Source of the DNA: Ctena decussata
Lineage: Eukaryota; Mollusca; Bivalvia; Lucinida; Lucinidae
Length of the DNA stretch: 64,000 nt
Assembly: GCA_963989385.1 (NCBI GenBank)
Contig: OZ022503.1
Coordinates: 65,322,123 to 65,386,122 of the forward strand
Direction: 5' to 3'
Part shown: positions 36,501 to 48,500 of the stretch, one piece after another
How the letters are laid out: each line of letters opens with the position of its first letter
Numbering within the stretch: the stretch's first letter is position 1
Made by a program: the position numbers and the translations under genes
Notes under the pieces: generated by a model
Databases searched by the model: none
Told to the model about the DNA's origin: nothing
What the model saw: only the letters and a program-made list of their open reading frames with translations

Positions 36501-39500
36501 TCCCTGCTACGGCACCGCTTTCAAGACCCGTTTTCTGTGTCTGCTTCTGTGGTTTGATAATTATGGCTAAAAACAAGAAAATGGGACAAATTATATGTTT
36601 ACCTCCATATAAACCTCAAGGCGCAAAAAGCCGACGAAAATTCGTGCAAGCTCTATCATATTCCCTAACAATTTTGCATGTAAAAAAACTAAAATGCTAT
36701 CTCCTTTTCCCCTTGCCATTTAGTTCCCTTCATTATCATTTGCTCGGGCAACTGTACAATGTTTAGACGGTTATAACTTTAGAAACATAACACCATGCTT
36801 TACTTCTATGTACTCAGAAACATAGTAAACATAGATATTACGATATTGTTAACCAATTATATTTGGCTATTCCTTAAAGCGTTTAAATCCTCTCCAACGA
36901 CCCTGATCAAAACCAACAAAGTGGTTGTGCGCTCAGTGCAGACTCAGATCAGCCTGGGCATGCGCCCAGTCTGATCAGTTTTCGCTGTCCACATGGAGGT
37001 AGCTTAGACCCTTAGCTACTCTTTAAGTGCTTAGCAAAGAGTCTGTCTGGACTGAATAGATGCCCAGGTTGATCTGAGTGCGCTGGACGCACATCCACTT
37101 TGTTGGTTTTCTCGTGTCGTGGCTCAATTCATCAATGAGACAATATCAAAGTAGAACATACATCATCAAAAAACAATGATGAAACGCAGCTGAGGACTTA
37201 ATGCAATCCGAAGCTAGTGCAAAAAGGGAAAAAGCCACCAGTCGGACCACGATGGGCTCGACCAAAGACATTGATCAGTGGCCTGGCACCAGCTTTCCTG
37301 AACAGATTTAGGAGGAAGTCGTCATTTAGTCAAAAGCCTAACTCACCATTGCAATACACAGTTCCGAGAATAGCCGCTTAGCTCCGCCTGCTTAGTTACT
37401 GTTACTACGTCTCACAAGCTTACACAAAGATGGCGGAAAAACAAATGGCAAATGCAAGTGTCTGCTAAATGTTGGCGATCTATGGCAAAGAATCAGCCTC
37501 CTCATGACCTACACATGGCAATTGGTGCATCATGCATTTCCGATGCGTTCTGTTCTTGCAGAGCAGGGTAAGTTTATCAATAGTGGTGTTAGTTTGTTTT
37601 CTTTAAACAGGTATACATTCCTTCATTACTGTAAGGTAAAATCACGGACTCATGTTCGATATTGACCACGTGCGATTTGTTTGTGAGACTATGTCACGTG
37701 CTAAGCTGTCGTTGCATTGGCCAGGTATACGCTATCATGTGATTTTGAGTGACTTTCTGGGTGTGGCTCGGAACTGTGTATTACAAGAGACAGGCAATGC
37801 TGTCAACCCCGACCGGGTTTACCACCAGGTTTGCAGTCTGTAGTATAACAATAATATTGCAATCTTTACTTTATATCAAAAGTTATGACTCAGCTACCAA
37901 TGTACTTACCTTGACATATGTTATCTGAGACACTCCACAGTCCCGACTCTTGGCACGTGACCATTTGATTCTTCACTAGTTCGTAATGGGTATTGCACAC
38001 AACTTTACAGGATCTGCCTACTGTCAAAACCTTACAGTCGTTGCTAATCTTGCCGTTTTGGATATTTCTCGGACATTGTGTTACTGAAAGCAAAATAAAG
38101 TTCATTCTAGCCATGCAACAGCATAGCGCTACATCAGCGCTGATACACTTTTAAGGTTTATAATTGAGCCGCGATACGAGAAAACCAACAATGTGGTTGT
38201 GCGCCCAGCGTAGACTCAGATCAGCCTGGGCATCCAACAAGATTGATCAGACTCTTCTCTATGCCCTTAAAGGGTAGCTAAGAGTCTAAGCTACCTTCAT
38301 GCGGACAGCGAAGACTCTGATCAGACTGGGCGGATGCCCAGGCTGATCTGATTCTGCGCTGGGCGCACAACCACATTGTTGGTTTTGTCGTGTCGCGGCT
38401 CAATTATTTGTTCCGTTAGGCTTACAAAGGGAAACAATTCTGTGACTTCTGCTTAATTCCCTGTATGAAAGCCCTTCTAAAATGGGATCTAATCTTAATG
38501 GAAAAAATTGCTCTTACAGGAGCAAATTTTTTCCTTTACGAGCTGATGCCCCTTTAGAAGTAAGACATCATGACAATAGTAGAGTGTACCCATTACGCTT
38601 ATTTAAACATTCTGTGACTGCTACGATTTATTAGACCTTAGTAGCTGATGTTACCTATCAATAGATGTATGATAGGATTATGATAGGATGCGCTATATGA
38701 TAGGATTTCATTCACCTGATATGTAAATAACTACATACAACAAACTGCCTAACTCTTAAACACATAAAATACAATATTTTGTTTTAGTCAACACGTTTTC
38801 CTTTAAATGGCAAATTAGTTACTTTAAATCTTTAGTGCAATCTTCAAATGTGTCCTCCTCTCTCGTGATATCATTCTCTCCAAAAACAAATCTATACAAG
38901 ATTGAAATAGATGGGCGACCTTAAATCAGCTATCTAGCAGACGGTTTCTTAAAATCGGTAATTGGAATTTTACAGATAGTTTTGAGAGATATTTTGGTTC
39001 TATCCAATCATACAGAGACAAGATACCTTGGCAGGGATTAGTGGTGTGCCATATTCCGCCAGTCATACAAATAAGCTGGTCCACACCACTGGGCCTGCTG
39101 TAACCCACATTGCAAGTGAAGTTGCACCGTTTCCCTGGTAACCTGTCACAGTCGACCAATGCACCATTGGAAATGTTAGCGGGACAGAACACTGAAAATA
39201 TATGAAGCTGTGAATTAGATACAATCACATATGGAATGATTAAATCACGTATACATAATGATTGATAGAAGAATGTTCAACAGGATAATCTCTGTTGTAC
39301 GTTGAATATTATATATATCGTGATTCGATGCTTTATATTTGTACTCATTTTCTTGAATACACCTTCAGCCGTTTAAAAAGTCATGGAACATACATGTGAC
39401 GGACAGACAGATGGACTGAAAACTATCAGGTAAACCATATGTCTCCCAACCAGAGGAGTGGGGTTGACAAAAACGGTATGGATCGAGTTTCACATGCCTA

Positions 39501-42500
39501 CGACAACCTCACAATCACAACCAAAAATACTGAGGTAGTGTAACAGCTGTATGCAAAGGATATACATTCTTTTGAAGTACGCTTCTAAACTTGGAGACTT
39601 ACAGGCTTGATCACCAGAACGGCGTACGAATGGTTATAAAAACAAGAGGCCCATGGGCCACAAAGCTCACCAGATCTCTAGCTCAAAATTGCAATCAAAT
39701 TTGTATAGGCTTAAAATTGCTGCCACATTTGTACAGGCTAATACAAAATATACAACTACAAAATCTCAGTCTGACAGTCTGTTGAGCTGATAACAAAATA
39801 TATAACTATTTCCCACATTTTGATTGCAGTAAATGCCATTTTAGTTTTCCACATCATTAGTCAATGGAAGTCTAATTTGTCATAGCAACCAAACGAAAGA
39901 GCCGATTTTCATAAAAAAAAAACCAATTCCCCAGCCCAAGGATACTAAAGATAAAATCTAAGCCCGATCGGCCCAGTGGTTCAGAAGAGATAATTTTTTA
40001 AGCATTTTCCCCCCATTTTTTGCATTTTGGTTCCCATGGCAACCAATAAAAGGAGCAGTGGGCCAGAAAACATATTGCTGATAGAACACTTCTCAAGGAA
40101 CATTTCTGTAAAAGTTCTGTCAACATATCTGCAATGGCTTGGCAATAAATGCCATTTTTCAATTTTCCCCATTATGAGTCAAAGCAACTCTAAGTTACCA
40201 TAGCAACCAAACTAAAAAGCTGATTTTCAGATAAAATACAAACTTTCAATCCCCCAGCCTAAGGATACTACAGATGAAATATGGGCTTAATCGGTCAAGC
40301 GGCTTCAGAGGAGATACTATTTTAAGTATTTCTTTTCCATTTTTTTGCATTTTGGTTTCCATGGCAACCAATAAAAGGAGCAGTGGGCCAAAAATATATA
40401 GCTGATAAAACACTTCTCAAGGAACATTTCTATAAAAGTTTTGTCAACGTATCTGCAATGGTTTGGCAGTAGTAAATGCCATTTTTCAATTTTCCCCATT
40501 ATGAGTCAATGCAACTCTCAGTTACCATAGCAGCCAAACTAAAAAGCCGATTTTCATAAAAAATACAAACTTTCAATCCACCAGCCTAAGGATACTACAG
40601 ATGAAATATGGGCCAAATTGGCCAAGTGGCTTCAGAGCAGATAATTTTTTAAGATTTTTTTTTTTTCTATTTGGGTTTCCATGACAACCAATAAAAGTAG
40701 CAGTGGGCAAAAAAACATATAGCTGATAGAAGACTTCTATTATTTCTATATAACTTTTGTCAGCATATCTGCAATGGCTTGGCAGTAAATGCCATTTTTC
40801 AAGTTTCCCCATTATAAGTCTATGGGAACTCTAAGTTACCATAGCAACCAAACTAATGGTCCGATTTTCATAAAATACACAAACTTACAATCCCCCTGCC
40901 CAAGGATGCTACAGATGAAATATGGGCCTTATTGGCCCAGTAGCTTCAGAGGAGATGTTGTTTAAAAGTGTTGACGGACGACAGACGACGACATACGACA
41001 GACGACGACGACGGAGAACTGCCCATACTATAAGCTCCCCCGGAGCCTTCGGCTCTGGTGAGCTAAAAATCCCTGACGCCCCCAAGGACATACAAAACGC
41101 TACACCCAAAAAGCCTAAAGGAATTCAATTTACCACCGGAGTCATGGAAACTGATTGCGAAATAAAAATCAAAACAGAATCAGCCCATGAGAAAAAGAAG
41201 CAGATGTCTACGAAAGAAAGAGAACCCATGAAGATGAGTGAAATCTTAGAAAGTCAGAGATCATGATTCACTTGCATATCTTTTTCCATCTTCAGAACTA
41301 TTTGGTTCTATCTATACTGTGACAGAAAATTTAGGGAAAAGCTTAGTTTATCACCCATCAAAGAACGCAGAATCTAAGAATTATCCTAAAACCCCACCTT
41401 AATTGGAGCTCTGCATGGAGTAAGTGAGTGAACTCGGGTTTAACGTCCCACCAACAACAAGGTCATACGGAGACGGGACCTCGGTTTATAGTCTCATCCG
41501 AAAGACCGGCTCTGCATGGATAACAATTACAAACTTCAGAAGATATAATATACTGCTTATTGGTTTGTCACTGCCAGCATTCATTGCTCATTACTAATAA
41601 CAATGACAAACACTGCCATTAATCACTGCTCATTGCTACCAGTGACAAACATACCACTGCAATCCAATTCACAGTGGCTTATTACGCGGACTGCTCAGTG
41701 CTAGCTTGATGGCCTTTGTATACTACACAGGTTTCTTTGTACTTACTGACACATGCTGTTACACCATTAGTAGACCATGCTCCCTTGTCCGTGCACGTGG
41801 CTTTTGATACACCCTTGTTTTTTACATATCCAGTTTTACATGTAAAGTCACATACAGAGGACACCTTATTATTACAACCAGTTGCAAGGTCAGCATTCGG
41901 AATTCCATCTTTACATGATATTTCTGAAAAGAAGAAGAAGAAAAAAAATAATGTATTCGGATATGCTCGGATAGTTTGGTAAATGTACATTTATATTGAA
42001 ACCACTAAGCCGATATCTCTGCTGGTATGCAATTTGTATCCGCGGGCATCATCAATCCGGTGGTCAGTGCTTCGGACCCGATTCTGCTTCTGTAGAATTA
42101 AAGTCAGTGCTTAAACACTGATCTGAAATAAGGTCTCTTAACCTATTTCTTGTTAATACGTGTATTCCAAACCAAAGCCGCTTTCGTCAAAGTGACATGA
42201 ATCGTAGCAAAGTTTGGCTACCAGTTTTGGGGAATTATTTTAGCGTGTTGCAGATTGGTTCTCGCTTCACCAGCCATTTCCGTCCTGATGTCCTTGTCAG
42301 TCGCCTTCCTCGGACCATGGCTTTTTAGGTGGCTCGCTCCAGGGGATGTCTGCGCTCGCGAGTTAATACATATGCATTTCTTACCTGATGTCTGTGGCAG
42401 CTATGTCTCGCGGATTACGTCAGTAAGTAACACAGAATTAAATAACTTGAGAATAATTATTTGTTTGAGAAAATCTGCAGCTTCTGTTGACAGAATTTCA

Positions 42501-45500
42501 GTTACAATATCATTAAAAATTTTGTGGAGCATGGCATACATTGTTTGCCACGCTCCGGAACCAATGACATCATATATCTGTTACCATAGCAACTAAGAGT
42601 TCATACTGATGCCTAAGTAGGCACTTATGCACAACAGTTGGCAATGCCGTTGTTGTTATGGTAACAGATCTATGACGTCATCTCACTTATGATTTGGGAA
42701 GAACATGGCATACAATGTATGCCATGCTCCTCTGAAATTATAAGTGAGATGCTACCTGAAATTCTTACGATGGAAAAGTGTGATTTTCTCTGACCAATAA
42801 TTCATTCTCAAATAATTAAATTCTCCATCAGAAGGGATGTCCGTTGCCTGCTGAGACCTGCCAATCACCATTGTTTTCAAAGACATCAGGAAGTTACATA
42901 CAGCAATGTGCATTCGTCTCCCAAAATTTAGTAAACGCACATCAATACTTATTAAAATGCCAAATGTTTTGTTTGTTTTGAAGTTTACATAAAATATATG
43001 GTACAGAACCTGATAGAACTGCCTTGCCAAGATAGTTCTTGTCCCCCAAACATAGGTATATGCTGGGACTAAAATAATATCACAATCATAATAAAGATAT
43101 ATGTGCATCAAAGTAACACAGACACGATGCTATTTTGCATCAGTGATACGAAAAGATTTCAACCATTAATAACTAATCCTTAGCTTATGACATTAACCTA
43201 GCCATGTATCACTAGGGTCCATTCGCTAAAAGACAACAACTGAAACAAATGTTTGAACCCTTGCCTCACCAAGAGGCTTGAGCTTAGATATTCAGTAGGA
43301 AAGGTAATGCTACGAATATATCATGATACAAATGTGGAATGAATCATATGAGCAATTAAACTGAAAGGTTTAATGCAAAACGTTGGTGTGAAATTTATTT
43401 GCCACAGACCAATCCAGGGGCCTGAGCCAGGACCTTAAGCAAAGATAATGCTACAGCGATATCATGAACCAAACTATAATAAGATACAGAGATATGAGCA
43501 AACAGAAAGGTTTAATGCAAAACTTTGACGTAACAACCTACAGACGTACGAACGGAAGAATAAACGAAAGGACTGACTAAAACTATACACCTTCGAACAT
43601 ACTACGTATTTTGGAGATTTCAATAAGAATATTTTTATAATATGTACACCTATAAGTAAAGTTTTCAAAATGCATTTAACTAGTCACTTTGCACTCAAAT
43701 CGATACACCTTTATTTTCTTGAAATTTGTGTACGAACAATATTTTTAATACATAAATACCTGGACTGTCACATACACACTTTAAGGTGGCAAATGCACAT
43801 TCCCATAAAGCAGAGTTATATACGATTAACTGCACGTGTTGTATGTAATAATGATAAGCAGTAAGGAGACAAAAGTACGGCTGTTGGAACTTAGTGTAAA
43901 TATCTCAACCAATTACTTTAAAAAAATAAGCCCCATGTTTCTTTCTACATGGAAATATTAGCAATTAAAATGTTCAAGCGTTTAAAATGTCAAAATGCGC
44001 CGACTATGTAGTAAAATTACCATTAACATTTTTGTGATATGACGAAATGCGTACATTTGTAACAGTGAAGGCTGTAAATAAGAATAATCTCTGATAGGTC
44101 TTGAACAAATATTTAACTTAAAAAAAAAAAAAAACTTCATAATTCTTTTGTTACTGATGTTTACATTGAACTAGTATTATCTTTTCTGATGATTTGGGAA
44201 CATTGCATCTAAAATAACTGTTGGTCTTTGCTATACTCATTTCATTCTTAACGCAAAGAAATCTTTTATTAGATAATAATTCAAGATGACAAACGATTCA
44301 GATTTTATTATAGTGATTGCTACTGGACAGTCAGAGGAAGATCTCTCCACTACAAAACCCACTGGGCACACTAGGTTTAATCGACTTTGAATCAACCTTG
44401 ATTCAACGTCACGACGTTGAATCAAGGTAGATTCAAGGTTGATTCAACCTTGTGTGCCTGCTGGGAAAGTATTGAAAGTATACCTTCACATGGATTTTTA
44501 TTGCTCCACTCTCCACCAATTACGCACACAACAGCGGCATCTGTTTTGCGGTAACCTTTATTACAAGTGTAATTACAACTTCTCCCAACAGAGTAGTCGG
44601 TACAATTCAACAGCGCTCCATAGGGTATTGTACCCTGACAAGCCACTGAAACAAGGGTATTAGTTCTACATATACATTTTAGTCACACAAAGGGAAAGGA
44701 TTGTCCACTGTGTACAAAGGGATCTGTGAAATATATTGGCCTTTAAAGCACCAAAAAGCATTAGATAAAATTTACGTTTGCACGTTTTCAAAATGAATGT
44801 TTGTCCCATTTATATCACACCAAGAATTGAAAGAATAGAGAGCAATTAGTGTGAATCCAGATGAAGCGGCTCATCATGAGAAGCCCAATCTGGAGATAGG
44901 CTGTTTGTAAATTCAACTATTTTCATTTCTGGCGCTTTAAGTGTTAATGTCACACATGGCGGAAAGCATCGTCCACCATTTCGGAGTACATCTCTACATA
45001 ACCGCCAATGGTTCAAGCAATTTATAACCGGTTTAGCTCAGTTTTGGGAATGAACTGAAAAGGTGCTCTGTCTGGTGACATGTACAATCATAGTAACCTC
45101 GAACCAGCCTGCGGACAGATTCATTTTAATCTGATCAATTTCACAGTTCATTTTTGATATAGCTGATTATGACAGTGTTAGTATGTGTTGGTGGGTAGGC
45201 TTATGGATTTCAGGGGAAAAGTGGTATATGAAGTGCTTACAAAGTTTGTGGGGCTAATAAGTGACTGTACAAGTAATATAAAATAGTTTATCTACAATAC
45301 AAGGGTAACCACGTAAAGCAACATCGAATCCATGTCGATGCAACAATGTTGCATCGACGTTGATACGACATTGTTTTGACCCCGCTAGGTAAACGGGCAA
45401 CTCCTTTTAATAACCATTTAAGCTTTGGCAGATAGTTAGCTAATAAATAACAATGCTTTTCGACCTGTAGGTATAAAAGCATATTTTTGCAAAATAGATT

Positions 45501-48500
45501 TAAAGTATAACAACTAGTGGAAGTATCGTAAAACTCCACTAATCTATCTTCCACAAAGCTGAAATTTGTACTCCTATGCTTCACATATACATGGATCGAA
45601 AAGCATTGCTATAAATCGGCAAACTAGCCACGAGGTTATAAACTTTTTTTGAGCTGAAATGTTCTCTGCTGATAAATATGAAAATGCCAACTAATGTTGG
45701 CATTTTCATATTCATAAGCAGAGAACATTTCATACTCAGCTAAACTGAGCAAGAAAACAACTGTACTTATCAGTAATTTGCTATTTATTAGCAGGTAAAA
45801 TTTCATGCTCAGCTGAGTTGAGCATGAAAAACGTTTTATAACCGTGGGGCCTTATTGCAGAAGCTTGAGTTTTCAATTTACAGGCGGGAATGCAATTGCG
45901 CGTTTACCAGGCATGTTAACAGTGTCTGCAAACTAGATAGACAAGGGGTAAAATGTAAAAGAACTAGAAAATAGTGTCTGTAAGACACTAATGATGCCCT
46001 CGTGCAGAGCCTGTCACATGATGTATATCCATAAAGCACCTACAAAGAATCCACTGAAAACATACCCTACCATGTAAAAAATTGCCCAAAATGACTAAGT
46101 TCAAAAGGCTGTGATTCTGTCAAAATTAGTTCTAGATGTATCAAAATGCCTCATGCATATCTTCGAATATGTCCACAATTTGCAGACAAGGTTTGAAAAA
46201 GATCCATTGAAAACTGTGGAGCAAGTTGATAACATAAACTCCATACCCTACAATGCAAAAATTTGCCTAAAATGACTAAGTTCAAAAGGCTGTAATTCTG
46301 TCAAAATTAATTCTAAGTCCAACAAAAACCCACATGCACATCTTCAATATATTCACAGCATGTATGCAAGGTTTGAAAAAGATCCATTGAAAACTGTGAG
46401 AGGAGTTGATTACACAAATTCTATGCCCTACAATGCAAAGATTTGCCTAAAATGACTAAGTTCGAAAGGCTGTAATTCTGTCAAAATTAATTCTAGGTCC
46501 AAAAAAAACCACACATGCACATTTTCAATATGTCCCAAACATGTATGCAAAGTTTAAAAAGATCCATTGAAAACTGTGGGAGGAGTTGATTACACAAACT
46601 CTATACCCTACAATACAAAAAATTGCCTAAAATGACTAAATTCAAAAGGCTGTAATTCTGTCAAAATTAATTTTAGCTCCATCAAAAATCTACATGCACA
46701 TTTTCAATATGTCCACAACATGTATGCAAAGTTTGAAAAAGATCCATTGAAAACTGTGGGAGGAGTTGATTACACAAACTCTATACTATAAAGCGTGATG
46801 AACAGACAGACGGACGGACAGACAGACAGGGGCAAATCTTAACGCCCCCTGACTATCGTCACGGGGGCATAAAAAGACAGAAGGGTTTAAACCCTTACCG
46901 CATCTGACGCCTTCATCACTTTTATCTTCACAGTCGTTTGTTCCATCACACTCTTTTGCACTCGGAATACATTGTCCACTGTTACAACGGAACTGACCAG
47001 CACCGCATGAACCTTAAAATAAGAGGAAAAAATGAAAAGCAAGCAGGTGGGCAATGGCACTGATATGGCATCTTATAAACATTGATGGTACTATATACAG
47101 TCTGAAGTAAAGATTCCACGGTTATACAGAAATGAAACCATGCTTGCCTTCTTTTCAAAATACGGACGGACAGTCACCCAAATCCTCTATTCACATATAG
47201 ACATATGAAACGACTCTTCTTCAACTTGTGTATTATTTGTCATATAGAAACCGGTGTATACCAAACCAGACAGCCATCTCATTATGAGCTGCTTCTTCCC
47301 TGCCAAATTTTGTATGTAAACGCTATTTCACTCCTACAAAATTTGCCCGAACCTGTATGCTGCATATTTCCATCACGGTCAGTGAGCTTCAGTCATAGTG
47401 ATAGTCCGTCTCCATATGACATTCGTATCGGCGGCACCTTAAACCCGAGATTACTCACTTAAAGTAAACGAATTCTGCTGCGCAATGTTGTAAGAGCGTG
47501 TCGGATTGCTAATTACTTACGAACACAAGCATCTTGTATATCGTTCGTATTCCAAACCCCGGTTTCCATGCACAGAGCTTTAGTCACTCCAATATTTTTC
47601 TGGTATCCGGTTTTACAGGTAAAATCACAGTAACTTAACACTTTTTCGTCGCAGCTGTTTACAAGAGCAGCATTAGGAATACCGTCATTGCACAATATCT
47701 CTGAAAAATTAGGAAACAATATAAGATATCTTAAAGACAACAAAATAAATGGTTGTGGGTCAAAATATGAGAGGGTATCATATAGCGTTACAGCATACTA
47801 TTTCTTATGCAAACACATACTGCATTTCATTGGACAAGACATTTACAAAAAGAGCGTAGGACGAATTTCCTAAATTCCATATTAGGTTATGCATCATAAT
47901 CATATTTATCATACGACGTCGCTGTTATTCAACGGATAACATCCTGTCATAAAAATCGTATGACAACACGCAGACACGTGTAATAACACTTTGGCACGTA
48001 CATGCAACAACATTGACAACGATCGTGTCTCATTGAAGTAATGCCCATTTTGAAGGCAAAAAATCCTATCTAAAGGGCCTTATGATAAACAGAATCTTAC
48101 ACTCGTGGTCATTTCATATGAAATTTATGAAACACGCCGAAAGGTCCTTTCGTAAATTTCAAATGAAATGACCACGAGTGTAAGATCCTCTATATACGTG
48201 TAACCAACGTATAATCGTATCGAAAGTTATGTAACGATGCTAAGTCACTGCATAATAGGGTAGCCATACAGTTCGACAGTAAAACCAAGAACACTTCATG
48301 ACACAAACTGTATGTTTTGCTCCATATAGATCAACTGCGCATGCTTTTCATTTGGAAAAAAATATGACTTTTTAAATTAAAATCTGAAATAGTTCCTTCA
48401 GGAGCAGAGAATACATTCAGGAGAAGGAAAGGGGCAAGAATGCAAGGGCCCATTATGAAAATTATGAATTCAAAATTTTCTGCAAAGAAGCATCCAATAT

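Noticed and set aside
40922..41266. 114-codon ORF rich in D, R and K
   Set aside because: It is produced by the GACGAC simple tract and right end of the tandem-repeat transposon.
42255..43111. Two ORFs (42255-42596 plus, 42752-43111 minus) facing each other
   Set aside because: They fall on the arms of the foldback element; neither matches a known protein.
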